Source of the DNA: Apium graveolens | Lineage: Eukaryota; Streptophyta; Magnoliopsida; Apiales; Apiaceae | Reading direction: 5' to 3' | NCBI RefSeq assembly: GCF_009905375.1 | Contig: NC_133653.1 | Coordinates: 87,471,004-87,535,003, forward strand | Length of the DNA stretch: 64,000 nt | Part shown: piece after piece, positions 46,501-58,375 of the stretch | Position numbering within the stretch: the first letter of the stretch is position 1 | How the letters are laid out: each line of letters opens with the position of its first letter | The notes under the pieces: model-generated | Database searches by the model: none | Seen by the model: the letters and a program-made list of their open reading frames with translations, nothing else | What the model was told of the DNA's origin: nothing | Translations under genes and position numbers: made by a program

Positions 46501-47750
46501 TTACCAAATTTTAAACTACTCCAATCAACCACAATCAACCACAAATCAACCCATAACCACCAATACCACCAAACTTCATCCAAACCTTACTAACTCAGTC
46601 CATAACCTCATGATTTTCCCAACTTATCCAATCTCAAACAAGAGCTACTAATTATACTTAAGGTTCATCAACCAACAACCAAGATTTATAACCCAAAATC
46701 ATTATAATTCCATCCAAACTCTAAACATAAAAGAATCATGCTCTCATGAACTATAAAAAACAAAGCTAAACCTAATACTCAAAGTAAAGTTAGGGTTTGG
46801 AGGGGTTATACCTTCCTTGGAGAGTGGAGAATCACTTAGGAAGCCTTAAATAACCACTAACTATCTTTACTAAGCTTGGATCTTGAAGAAAACATAAGAA
46901 AACACAAAGTTAGTTTCTTGAAAACACTATTCACCAAGAACTTTGATGAATTGATTAGCTATGTTAAACATGGAATCTTGAGCTTAAACTTATGGCTCAT
47001 CTTAGTTATGAATTATGGAAGCTAAAGAAACAAACCTCTTGAATTATGAAGGTGTGTAGCTTGATTTTTGAAATTTTCTCCTTTGCTTTTCATGGAAAAG
47101 CCGAGAGCAAAGAGTGGGGAAGAAGAAAATGTTTTTGTTTTGGTTGCTTTTGATTTTTGTGTTTGTTTTTCTTGTTAATTAGGTTGTTACCATGGTAAAT
47201 ATTGTGTGGCTCACAATCATCCAACAACACACTTGCTTGGTCATGCTTATGTCACCATGTGATGTCACCCTCCCTCCTTTGTCCTCTTCTCATTGGTTTG
47301 ATGACATCATCCCCACTAATCTCTTTGATTAGCTTTTAATTATTTGGCTAATGACCGCTGATCTGTTATACGGTTCACTTAACTTTCGTTTTCGTTTATC
47401 GTTTGAGGGATCATACCCGGGATCTTATTACTTGGGTTCCCTTAACCTTTCTCAATACATTATATTCCTTTTATGATCCTCTCTCATAATCCTTGAATTT
47501 AAATCCTTTTAATCATGTTACCTTATACTCAATTCTTTCGATATCTGGTGGATTTCCGGGAAAAATTAAAGTGTTCGGAATTGGATTCTGACGATCTTTA
47601 CATACACTTATATACCATATAGAGTACTAATAAAATCTTAGAATATCCATATAAAAACCCCTACATAGTGTGGCATAAAAAGTTTTCTTGTTCAGCAAAA
47701 ACACTATTCATAAGGGTTACAAAAAGTTTAAAATTTTGGGGGTTATTACA
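43549..47750 (-). repeat. 5' LTR of minus-strand element, about 4.2 kb
   Basis: Runs from TGTAATAACCCCC (minus, 47750) to GGGGGTGTTACA (43549). It contains a 55-base tandem array (45328-45603) and AT microsatellites near 44504-44540 and 45645-45680. Only its last ~860 bases have a partner at the left end of the element. Confidence 0.85.
45328..45603 (-). repeat. 55-base tandem repeat, five copies, in LTR
   Basis: Units start AGTCATA at 45328, 45384, 45439, 45494 and 45549, so the period is 55 (first 56). Each carries TCCTCGAATGAATATTCA and ends in ATTAAATAATATAA. The last three are almost the same, the first more diverged. Confidence 0.93.
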
Positions 47751-48206
47751 TGCTGCCCAAATTTTTAGAAATTACTCTACATGTAAGGATAAAGGAGTAT
47801 ATTCTCACTCCCAGTTGTACTCCAAATGGTTGTGAATTTGGTTCTTGAGAAAGAATGTTATGATCGAACTGACTTTATGTAATTGGTCTTTGATTCTAGT
47901 TAGCTAGTCTTCACTTGGTTTAAGTGATCATTTAAAAGAGTTAATTGATCAACTTTACCAACTAATGGTTAGCTAAATGGAGATTGATTCCAATTAGATT
48001 GAGTCAAGCTCTAACATGATTTTCAGAACCAAAATCAAAGCAGTTAGCAAGTTGAAGGAAGTGATGGCATTAGCAGGAATCGAAAGTTTAGTAGACATAG
48101 CGTGATGTTATCACAAACATGTGCAAGACTTTATCTAGATGAATACGCCCTTTTCGATAAACAAGAGGAACTGAAAGTAATTGGTGCATGCTAGTAAGGA
48201 GAATAT

Positions 48207-48440
48207 TTTCAAGAACTGAAGGTTCAAGATAAAGCAAAGAAATTTTATCATCTGTAATAGCGTTCCAGGAAGGACTTGGATGTATATCCATATCAAATGA
48301 CAATTTAATGGAAGCTACCATAAATTAGTGGAGAGAACGTTTGCAAGAACTGAAGATCCAAGATAGAGCAAGGAAATGTTACCATCTGTAATAATACTCC
48401 ATGAAAGACGTGAACGTACATCCATGTCGAATTATGATTT
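48207..48440 (+). repeat. 134-base tandem duplication, diverged
   Basis: CAAGAACTGAAG...TCTGTAATA...GATTTAA-type sequence starting at 48210 recurs at 48344, offset about 134 bases, with roughly one base in four or five changed. Confidence 0.7.
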
Positions 48441-50092
48441 AATAAAAGATGCTGTGAAATACTGGGAAACTCGCAAATCCAAGTATCCGATGAAAGAAAG
48501 AGACTGATGAAGTCTGCATGTGAATTTAGGAAAAAGAAATATTGATCAAATGGGGAAAGCCAAATATGCGATCAGTGATAATTTAAGCCAAGCTAAGAGA
48601 AATAGATATCGATGAATTTTGATAATTCTGTCAGTAAGAACTTAAATATTATTAATAAAATCTTTTTATTAACTTCAAAAATGGTTTATCTAATAATGCA
48701 CATATTAATATTATCGAGAAAAAGACATTCCTTATGTTAAAAAAGTTAATGAGTAATGAGAATGAAGAACTAAATAAGAAAAGAAGTGGAATCAAAAGGA
48801 TGATAAAGAAATTTTATAAAATAGTTCTGGATATAAGCAAGTGGTGATCGTCAGCAGTGTCAGAACTGATAGGAGAATGAAGTGAAACGCCGATAATTGA
48901 AGATAGAAATTTCATTCAAAGAATGCGTGTAAACAGGAGAGATTAAACCAAGGTATTAGTGGTGAACTATTAAAGAAGAACGTTATAATGAATCTCATAT
49001 CGGAATTATTTAGAATTAAAGCAAAGCCCGATGGTTCTAACGAATGATTTACCAAGGTTACCTCGAGAAATGAGGTAAGAATTTCTTATAAGTTACTGTA
49101 CGAAGTCGAGCTGGTGTCAAAAGCCCTGTATCGTATAACCCAGTAGGAATGAGATATGGAGTGAAGGAAAACTTCAGAAATACAGAATGAAAGAATAATG
49201 AAATAAAGAGTACTTCACGCTATACACAAAAGTGATCATGGATAAAAGAGAAAGGAGGTATGAAGTCATGCATCGGTTATCAAAAATTGTAAATCTGAAG
49301 AATTAAATGAACGTAGTATATAAGGAGTAATTGGATAGTGCAATTGTATTTATTAATAACATCCTCGCCCATTCAAGAACTAAGGAAGACCAAGTTGAAC
49401 ACCTGAAAATATGTGAAGGGTGAAAGATTTGCAACTGCGTTCTAAGCTTCAAAAGTATGAACTCTGGTTATAATTAATTATGAGCCACGGAAGTATGGTT
49501 AATTACAAACCAAGCAAGATCCATTTAGAGATAGATGTCTTGAGTAGAAAAGAAAGAGTGAATATCACTAAGATTACTGGGGAGTGGATAAAGGAATTGG
49601 AAAAGTTAGAAATTGAGAACAGGTTTTGATCCGACTTCTGGATTATACTGATACTTACTTTGTTGTTAGATATCAAAGGTGGTATTAATACAGATGATTG
49701 ATGTTAACTTCAGTATGGAATGTTGAGAGCATCAAAGTTCATATTGATATCTAATTTGATATGACGACCAAATAGGTATTAGTACCAAGAGTTCAGTTTT
49801 GAATAAAGTTATGATTCATTTCATTCCAAACTAATATTTCCTTTCAGATAGTGAAAGATTCTTGCTCGATGAATGTGCTTGTTAGTGATTGAAAACAAAT
49901 TGAAAAATACTACAAAGTGGTGAGTTAAGTACGATTGTCGAGATTTTCTTTTAATTTTTAGTTTTGAATAGATTCAGAACATTTCGAAGCATCAGACGCC
50001 ATGAGCTCAGTATATCGGGCGCAGACGGATGGAAAGTACAAGAAACCAGCTAAAGGTTCTCGAATATGATTGAAACCAATCATAGGCCAGAT

Positions 50093-50960
50093 TAACCGAA
50101 CAGAAGGAGACGTGAAAAGTAAAGTAGAAAAGTCAGGGAATATGAAAGGTTCATAAACACAAATTATTAGAATTAGAAAGAGAAGCAGATTAGTATAAAT
50201 TAAGTTAGTCTATTGAGACAATGAGATAGATAGAACGATTACGAATGAGTTGGCCTTGTTGTTACAGGCATGACGAGTTCATAAAATGTTCAAATGTATA
50301 TGACTAAGAAGGGTAATTTAGCTCCCTATGTATAAAATGAAGGTTGATTCAAGTTACGTGAGTAACTGATAGATTTAATGTTGGTAAGAGACCGTTGAGT
50401 TGCGATTAAAGTGATGAGACCTTATAAATTATAAGAAAGATACTTGGAAAAATATCATAGTCAACGTCAGAAATCAAATACGCCATGCTCTCATTACATC
50501 ATTTACAGATGAAGAAGAAAATTACGGGAACGATTAAAAAGCCTCGAATGCGATGGGAAGCGATAACAAATTAGGTTATTTGAATGAAGAAACATAGGGG
50601 ACGAGGTTCAACACTGAGTAATAGTCAGAAACGCTCATAATCATGAGTTACTAGAATTAGAAAGAAAAAAAAGGGTTAAGATGTGTTATGTTGGCCCCTT
50701 CTAGATAGTAAAATAGGCAAGATAAATAGAAGTGAGCTGGCTTCACTGCTACCCGTATAACGAATTCATAGGGCGTTTATATGTATATATCCAAAAAGAG
50801 TAAGTTAGCTCCATTATATATAGAAGATGGAAATTTGAATTGAGTTATAAAAGCAACAAATAGAATATGATGTTGTGAGAGGCTATTAAGGAAAGATTGA
50901 TATTATAAGTTAAAGTTATGAAAAAATATAAGGTTGAGAGATTAACCTGAGAAAATGAAA
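50093..50960 (+). repeat. Old ~485-base tandem duplication before the polypurine tract
   Basis: Landmarks recur about 485 bases apart: TAGAATTAGAAAGA, a TTGGCC/CTGGCT stretch, ACGAGTTCATA versus ACGAATTCATA, and AATTTAGCTCC versus AAGTTAGCTCC. Identity is modest, so the duplication is old. Confidence 0.55.
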
Positions 50961-51019
50961 GTGATATACTTGAAAAGTATCAATATTATTCCTTAGCGTG
51001 ATTTTGAGGACATAATACT

Positions 51020-51035
51020 TTTAAGGGGGGAAGGA
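51020..51035 (+). other. Polypurine tract of nested element
   Basis: TTAAGGGGGGAAGGA directly before the 3' LTR start TGTAACATCC. Confidence 0.85.
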
Positions 51036-54022
51036 TGTAACATCCGGGAAATATTGTGTAATTATTTGTATCAATATATGATTATTATGTGAATATTATA
51101 TGAATTTTTGTTGAATTATCTGATGATTGATAATAATATTTGGATGTTTGTATATAATAAAATGTGAGTATATTAATTTTAATATGTCCAGAATAAAATA
51201 TAGATAATTAAAATATTTTTCTGCTAATTTTTGGAGTGTTATATGATTTTATAATGATTTATGAATTTATTAATTATTTTCTGAATAATTACAAAATTAT
51301 TTTATAAAGCCGGGAATCGTCAGACTTCAACCGTTTTTACATTTTTACAACCCGAAACTCTTCCGAAAACTCCTTCCTAACCTAATCTGGAAATTCCGGA
51401 CATTTTTCGTGTTTTGACTTTTTCGATCCGGATTACAGTTTGACCCGTGCGCGGCCCGGCGCAAAATTTTCTATACGATAATCATTTCGGTGAATCAACA
51501 AAACCCGTATTCTCGAAAAATGGGATATTATTACATTATTTCCGTATAAAGTGTTTTATATAATAAAAAGCCCGATTGGGATAATTATCCAAAACTGATA
51601 TCAAATTGGATCGTTATTGCAGTTACTTAGCGGCTAATCAACTAATTTAACGATCCAAAACGATCCAGAACGAACCAATATTCTGTAAATATAAATAGCA
51701 TATTTCTTATTTCATTTTATTCGTTTATTCATTTATAACCAATAAAAATATAATAATTACAGAGCAAAACCCTAAAAACGATACGTTCCTGAGAATCAAA
51801 CGCACGAGCGAGGATGTTACCGAACTCCGATTCAAGCGTGCAATATATCAAAACGAAGCTCTCGAAATATACAATCATAATCAATCATCAAATCAAACCC
51901 AAAAATCTCAGGTAATCCTCTGTTTAATTTTTTTAATTCAAATTAATTATGAATTAAATTATGAATATTTGTTCATGATGTTTTTGATATGATTTGATGG
52001 CATAATCATGTAGATAATTTTATCCTGATCAATTTGGTATATTATATGTCAAAAATAGAGGTCAATAACATGGTGAAAATGGGGTTTGATTCTGTTAAAA
52101 ATTCAAATTAGGGTTTATATGTTGAATGTTCTTGATTGATTTTGGGTATTTCTTAAATAGGGTTTATTAGCTGATTATGATAGCATGATTATGTTCCTGG
52201 CTTGATTTGTAGTTGAAATATATATATATCTTAATGTTATAAACGATTCCGGGAAGAAGCTCGCCGGATATTCGTCGGGCTTGGTTCGATTTTCACCGAA
52301 ATCAGAGTTCAGGTAGTAAGTTGCTGGTTTAAACGATTCCAATGTGTTCCTAGCTGAGTTTAGAATGATAACCCCGTACTAATCGAGTTCAGCAGCCCCG
52401 TTTCTGTCAAGAATTGCCTCACCGAATTCTTTCCCCGGCCACCGTGTTCTTCAGACTTGGGCGACCCGTTCGGGTCAATTGTGACCCGGGGATTTGACCC
52501 AATTTCAATTCTAAACATATCGAGACCTATCTTTTGTCGATTCAACTTATGTGCTACATGAATTATGTGATTATGTGTTATATGATTACATGCCCTATGT
52601 GTACGTGTTATGTGGATAGTGAGTCAGCGTGTCTTTTAAACATTATCTGCATAAGATGTGATCTTTATCTGTTATTATCGGGCGGGTAGATAATAAGAAT
52701 AAACGTATAGACTAGACAATTATATATATTGTCAGTTCATTGAATAATATTATTTATGATATATGCACATAGTTCGAGGCATTCAAAGCCAGACAGAAAT
52801 TTGTAGAAGTAAAGCCTGATAGCGTGTAGAAATGAAACCAGTGGATTCAGAATAAAGATAAACTTAAGGGAGCAAATGATAAGAAAGGTCAAGTAGCCTG
52901 TCAAGAGGAATACAGATGCAACAGATACAACAGGACTAAATGATATGGCAGCTAGTTAAAGATCAGTAGATTATCAATTGAGGCAAGTATTCCTAACCTT
53001 TCTCCTAAAATACTGCAAATATTTATTCGCTCATATTCTAAGTTCAGAATAGTTAACTGTTTTATAGTTCGCTGCAATTACTCTTAATATGCCAGTTATT
53101 TTCATTATTGTTCCTATATTATCGATTGCTCTCTTGAGCAAATACCCATTCGTTCGGGTTATTTGGGAACCCTGATTTAGGATGTTTGGAAATCGAAAAG
53201 ATTTGACATCAAAATACTCTACGGGCTAGACGATTATTATGAGGACCAGTGATGAGCTGGATCCTATGGGCCGGAGATGGACCGGACCCTTAGGCCATAG
53301 TTGCCTGGGTACCCCGTATGTTGGTTGGGTCTATGCAGTTAGGTATAGATCTGTACTATCTCATGATTGGTCAGCAGGTTATAGTGCATGTGTTGGTTTC
53401 TAGTGTCCAGTCTAATTTATTGTTGATCGCCATTAACGGCATTCCTTTCGGAATAGTTCATAATTATAAACTAACACAAAGATTTAATTCAAAAGGATGA
53501 AATATTGAAACGATTACTGTCCTTTTACGGAAAAATGTGATTTTTGATTAAAGACCAATGAGGGTTGATGTTTTGTTCGCTCAACTATTTAAATATGTAA
53601 AGATGTTTTTAAAATCATTCAACAATTATTTCCAGGAGTTTTCTAATCTGATACCTGGAAACTATTTATGATACTTGCTGGGCATTTTTGGCTCACTCTT
53701 GCTTTGTGAACTCTTATTTCTTTCAGTATCAAATGAGGGCGAAGTGAATAGCTTTTAATAGACAGCAAAAGTGGTGAGATTCCAGCTGAAGAAATTTGGA
53801 GATGTCGGAGTGATCAATACAAGGAAATTAGTAATGAGGTAATGAAATTGTATTTAGACAATGTAAATTTTAGAAGGTTAGATTCTTGTTTCATACTATA
53901 ACCCGTAAGCGATCTTGAATATGAGGGGTTATCTGTATATTTATTTTAATATACAGGTTTTTATTATTATTTAAAGTTGTGTAGTGACACCCAATCCTGA
54001 CCCCGGATTTGGGGGTGTTACA
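51036..54022 (+). repeat. 3' LTR of nested chromovirus-like element
   Basis: 2,987 bases matching 33009-35992 over the full length, with only small indels and scattered substitutions seen by eye. Followed by CCAAG. Confidence 0.92.
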
Positions 54023-54027
54023 CCAAG

Positions 54028-54507
54028 CGCCCCCCTGAAAGCATATTACAGCTCCAAGATACGGCCGGGAAGTACATCAAGGTGGAAGAGAGCATGAGGA
54101 AGACCGTAGTGTGTAATGAGCCCACTGGAGACAAGAAGCGAAAAACTGATCTAGAATATATTGCTAAGGACAAGTATCCTAGAACTGAGCAAAACCATGA
54201 TTCAACCCCCAAGAAGGGAGGACATGGGCAAAAGTTCACTGAATACGCTAAGCTGAATACTTCTAGAAGCCAGATCTTGATGAAAATCGAGAAAGATCGA
54301 GATATTCGTTGGCCTAGTCCCTTGAAGGTTGATCCTGCCAAGCTAGATAAGAACAAGTATTACAGATTTGACAAAGATGTTGGTCATGTCACCGATGAGT
54401 GTAGACAACTGAGAGATGAAATTGAGTTCCTCATTCGAAAAGGAAGATTGAACAAATATACTGGAGAAGGAGGGGATAGGAATAACAATGGGAAGAAAGG
54501 ACTTTGA
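54028..54507 (+). pseudogene. gag: Retand gag, C-terminal part (after nested insertion)
   Basis: Continues the frame of 33008 exactly after one target duplication (RPPESILQLQDTAGKYIKVE). It ends with the region normally carrying a CCHC-like knuckle: here KYYRFDKDVGHVTDECRQLR, with a tyrosine where the first cysteine would be expected, so zinc binding is probably lost. The C-terminus RKGRLNKYTGEGG is followed by a stop at 54507 and an overlapping frame for the protease region. Confidence 0.82.
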
Positions 54508-55615
54508 AGATCGTAGGAGGTACCAACATGATCAGGGGCAGAATCCCCAGCCCAGAGGACCGGTGATAAATGTAATTTTTGGAGGGTCGCGACCTCCAGG
54601 GCCTGTGATAAACATAATTTTTGGAGGACCAACTGCTGCTGGATTATCCAAGAACTCCGGGAAAGCATATACCAGAGAAGTTATGCATATTTTTGGAGAA
54701 GCCCCGAAGAGGGCCAGAACAGAAGTAACATTGGCTTTTGATGATTCTGACCTAGAGGGTGTGAAATTTCCTCATGACGACCCGCTAGTCATAACACCGA
54801 TAATAGGAAACAGCCCGGTGAAGAGGGTCCTCGTAGATAATGGTGCTTTAGTGGATATCTTGCTCCATGACACCTTTTTAAGGATAGGTTATAATGATTC
54901 TCAATTAACCCCGACCGATATGCTGATATATGGATTTGCTGGAGTAGAGTGCCCTGTGGAAGGGATAATCAAGTTGCCAACAACCATAGGTCAGGAACCA
55001 AAGCAAGCAACACAAATGTTGGACTTTATGGTGGTGAAGGCTAGTTCAACTTATAACGCTATCATGGGAAGGGCAGGGATACATGCCTTCAAGGCTGTCC
55101 CTTCTTCCTACCATTCAGTTATGAAGTTTCCCACCCGGAATGGGATTGGAGAAGAGAGAGGAGATCAAAAAATGGTGAGGAGTTGTTACGTAGCCTCTCT
55201 AAGGGCATATGGAGTTGGGGGGCAAGTTCTGCCTATTGAAGATCTGGATATCCGAGAGAATGATGAGAAACGAGGGAAGCCAGCAGAAGACTTGGTTACG
55301 ATACCTTTGGCTCCCAAGGATCCTGAGAAAATGACTTTCATTGGAGCAACACTAGAAGAGCCCCTTAGAGGGAAGTTGGTGAAATTTTTTCAAGAAAGTA
55401 GTGAAGTGTTCGCATGGTCGGCAGCTGATATGCCAGGAATAGACCCGGAACTGATCACTCACAAGCTGAATGTGGATCCAAGTCAGAAAACAGTGAAGCA
55501 AAAGAAAAGAAGCTTTGCTCCGGAGAGGCAAGAAGCTATTAAACAAGAAGTAGATAAGCTCTTAGAGGCTGGTTTCATTGAAGAGATTCAATTTCTGGAA
55601 TGGTTAGCAAATCTG
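54488..55615 (+). pseudogene. pol: Retand protease and start of RT
   Basis: The frame carries a short duplicated peptide motif (GPVINVIFGG, then GPVINIIFGG) and the aspartic protease site VLVDNGALVDILL (Tat-lineage elements usually have VDNGSSADIL). The downstream linker AYNAIMGRAGIHAFKAVPSS (AYN read in the sequence as TYN) is typical. The RT entry region is RQEAIKQEVDKLLEAGFIEE. A frameshift just before 55615 moves RT to the frame beginning near 55600. Reads as part of gag-pol. Confidence 0.82.
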
Positions 55616-56235
55616 TAATTGTAAAGAAGGCCAATGGAAAATGGAGGATGTGTGTGGACTTTACTGATTTAAATGACGCATGCCCTAAGGAATTGAGTTT
55701 AATGGATGGATTTAGTGGATATAATCAGATCAAGATGCACAAGGATGACATCCCAAAGGTATCATTTGTCACTGACTTTGGTGTTTATTGTTATCTTGTT
55801 ATGGCATTTGGTCTCAAGAATGCAGGAGCCACCTATCAGAGGTTGGTAAATAAAATTTTTAAGGACCTTATTGGCAAGACCATGGAAGTTTATGTTGATG
55901 ACATGTTAGTCAACAGTCTAGTAAAGACTGACCATATAACCCATTTGAGGGAAGCTTTTGAGGTCCTGAGATACCATAAAATGATGTTAAATCCTATGAA
56001 GTATGCTTTCGGAGTAGGGTCTGGAAAGTTTTTGGGATTAATGGTCTCCAAGAGAGGAATCGAGGCCAATCCCGATAAAATAAAGGCAATCCTGGACATA
56101 AAACCACCAAAAACTATCAAAGATGTTCAGAAGCTCACAGGAAGGGTTGCTGCGCTGGGACGATTCATCTCCAAGTCAGGGGACAAGTGCTTGTCGTTCT
56201 TCAAGTCCTTAAAGAAGGTTAAAGATTTTGTATGA
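55600..56235 (+). pseudogene. pol: Retand reverse transcriptase with an internal deletion
   Basis: KKANGKWRMCVDFTDLNDAC is followed by PKE and directly by LSLMDGFSGYNQIKM. In intact relatives about 20 residues (the PLPRID block) lie between, so roughly 60 bases are deleted at about 55691 without changing the frame. The catalytic VYVDDMLVNS is intact, as is FLGLMVSKRGIEANPDKI. The frame ends with a TGA at 56233-56235 (probably TGG originally, ahead of SEEIQKAFEELK). Inactive RT. Confidence 0.85.
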
Positions 56236-57225
56236 AGTGAGGAAATCCAGAAGGCATTCGAGGAGTTAAAGGGGTATATGGCCCAGGCCCCGTTATTAGC
56301 CAAGGAAGCTCTGGACGAAGTTTTATGCTTGTACTTGGCTATTTCAGAGAATGCCATGAGCGCTGTATTGGTTAGACTTCCCGACTACAAACAATGAGGC
56401 AGAATATGAAGCTCTGATAGCTGGCCTTGGCTAAGAAGGGACACTTAAAGTCAAGAATTTAAAGATCTGTGGAGACTCGAAGCTGGTCATATCCCAGGTA
56501 AAGGGAGAGTTTGAGGCAAGGGATGATACGATGGCCAAGTATGTCCGCCTAGTAAGGGCTGTGATGACCTAATTCGATGAATGTCATGTTGAGCACATTC
56601 TAAGGGATGAAAACTCTAAGGCAGATGCCTTATCAAAGTTTGCTTCATCTGAGAGAGAGAAAAGTTCAGAAAGTGTGTACTTCCACATTTTGAAGATGCG
56701 GAGCATTGATGTTAAGCTTATAGCTCCTATTGGTCTGGGGACGTCATGGATAGATCCCATTAAGACCCATATTCAAATTGGTTGGTTGCCAAATGATGCT
56801 ACTGAAGCATGGAAGTTAGCTGTTCGAGCACTAAGATACTTCTTGGTAGATGGGATTTTGTATAAAAGATCTTTTATGGTTCCCTACTTAAGATGTCTCA
56901 GGCCCGATGAGGCACGCTTGGCTCTTGAAGAAGTGCATGAAGGTATCTGTGGGCAACACTTGGGGGGCAGAGCACTAGCTCATAAGATAACCCGTTTAGG
57001 CTTCTATTGACCAGAAATGATGGCTGATGCCAAAGAGTATGTGAAGAAGTGTGACCGCTATCAGGAGCATGCACCTGTCGTTAGACAACCCCCCGAGATG
57101 CTGACCTCCATCAACTCACCCATCCCTTTTTCTATGTGGGGAATGGATATACTTGGGCCTTTCCCCATGGCCACAACATAGAGGAAGTTCCTGATTGTAG
57201 CCATTGATTATTTACTAAGTGGATT
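56236..57225 (+). pseudogene. pol: Retand RNase H region and integrase zinc region, broken
   Basis: EEIQKAFEELKGYMAQAPLL leads to AISENAMSAVLVR, then a deletion that removes most of the first RNase H and joins LPDYKQ. The second, Tat-type RNase H follows (NEAEYEALIAGLG; GDSKLVISQVKGEFEARDDT; HILRDENSKADALSKFAS), with stops. 56675-57010 gives the linker and the H..H part of the integrase zinc finger (GQHLGGRALAHK). The C..C part reads CDRYQ instead of CDRCQ. WGMDILGPFP near 57138 carries the first catalytic Asp. A lost base near 57210 shifts the frame. Confidence 0.78.
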
Positions 57226-57978
57226 GAAGCCAAGCCTTTGGCCAAGATCACAACTAAGCAGGTTGCACAATTCCTGTGGGAAAATATCATGTGCCGGTAT
57301 GGAATTCCCCGCATCCTAGTCACTGACAATGGAACACAGTTCAACAATGAGGAATTCAAGAAGTATTGTGAGGAGAATGAAATTGAATTACGATTCACCT
57401 CTGTGGCTCACCCACAAGCCAATGGGCAAACAGAAGTGGCGAATCGAATAATCCTGGATGGACTAAAGAAGAGGATCGAGAAGTCGAGGAATAACTGGGT
57501 GGATGAAATACTCCCAATACTATGGGCCTATAGGACTACCTGTAGAGTCACGACTGGAGCAACTCCCTTCATGTTGGCATATGGGGCAGAAGCAGTTGTC
57601 CCTGTAGAAATATCTCACTCATCTCCCCGAGTCCAGGCTTTTAATATTGAGGAAAATGAGGAGGGGCAAAGATTAGCCTTGGACTTAGTCGATGAAGTAC
57701 GAGATGAAGCACACGCGAAGATAGTGAACTATCAGAAGAAAGCTTCATTTTATTACAACCGAAGGGTTAAGGAAAGGTTCTTCAAGCAAGGAGATTTGGT
57801 CCTTAAAAAAGTGGAAGCTTCTGGAGTAGGGAAGAAAGGAAAGCTTGCCCCAAATTGGGAAGGGCCATATAAAGTTAAGAGCGTTCAAGGAAGAGGAACC
57901 TACAAGTTAGAGACTATAGATGGTTTTGAAGTCCCGAGAACTTGGCATGCATAAAACCTGAAGGTTTACTATGTGTAA
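57226..57978 (+). pseudogene. pol: Retand integrase, C-terminal two thirds
   Basis: The frame 57238-57954 has LVTDNGTQF (second Asp), HPQANGQTEVANR (Glu), the family motif WAYRTTCRVTTGATPFMLAY and the C-terminal GPY/F-type module (WEGPYKVKSVQGRGTYKLE). A TAA at 57952-57954 (probably from GAA) is followed by NLKVYYV and the natural stop at 57976-57978. Best preserved part of this pol. Confidence 0.88.
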
Positions 57979-58375
57979 ATCAGTTGAGCACGACTCTCAC
58001 TTGTTAAAATGACAAGTAGGTTGAAAAGCACCTTGAAGCTTTACTTGCGTAGGATTTTATATTCTAAATCCAGTAGGATTCACATTGTTGATTCATTATT
58101 ATTAAGGGTCGAACCCATACTATCAAAGATCATGCTTAGATTATTAAAGAAAGGAGACTTTAAATGTTATTCTATAAGGACTGCTTGTTGCACAACTTAA
58201 AGGGCCAAGTTGTTCAAGTCATTGAACATTCTCTTTAAAAAGCATAATAAGTGCTGAAAAATTAAAGGGAAGGTAAGAAGAAGAAAGCAGCATAAATAAA
58301 CCCCAAAGGGTAATAAGTTCTGGATACAAATAAAGTTCAACAATAAGTTAAGAATAAAATTACAAACTAGAAACA
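57979..58375. other. Intergenic stretch between pol and the antisense gene
   Basis: About 400 AT-rich bases, where the plus-strand pol and the minus-strand gene converge. No further ORF. It probably holds the antisense polyadenylation region (for example TTTATTTG-type sequence on the minus strand near 58325). Confidence 0.4.

Larger units (their letters stand above)
39031..47750 (-). mobile_element. Minus-strand chromovirus-like Gypsy element, third nesting level
   Basis: Flanked by TGCTG at 39026-39030 and 47751-47755. On the minus strand it starts TGTAATAACCCCC at 47750 and ends GGGGGTGTTACA at 39031. The right LTR (43549-47750) is about 4.2 kb, but the left one keeps only its last ~870 bases (39031-39903). 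PBS at 43544-43532. The interior has RT/RNase H, integrase and gag pieces in an unexpected order. Total 8.7 kb. Confidence 0.85.
47756..51019 (+). pseudogene. pol: Degraded right interior of nested chromovirus-like element (pol remnants)
   Basis: Continuation of the plus-strand element after the minus-strand insertion. RT traces near 49050-49150 (ISYKLLYEVELVSKALYRIT, resembling the '...LLPG..PISK.PYR.' block) and near 49350-49480 (FINNILAHSRTKEDQVEHLK, resembling FVDDILIYSK). An integrase trace near 50000-50050 includes a form of 'YHPQTDGQ'. Stops and shifts occur every few dozen codons. Two tandem duplications lie inside (48207-48440; about 50093-50960). No chromodomain could be recognised. 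Confidence 0.6.
33009..54022 (+). mobile_element. Chromovirus-like Gypsy element nested in Retand gag
   Basis: Bounded by TGTAACATCC at 33009 and GGTGTTACA at 54022, with target duplication CCAAG at 33004-33008 and 54023-54027. Removing it together with one CCAAG restores the gag frame. The roughly 2.98-kb LTRs, the methionine-tRNA-type PBS and the AAGGGGGGAAGGA purine tract fit the Tekay/Del chromovirus type. The interior is ruined and is itself split by a minus-strand element (39031-47750). In the first 130 aligned LTR bases I count 7 differences. Confidence 0.9.
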
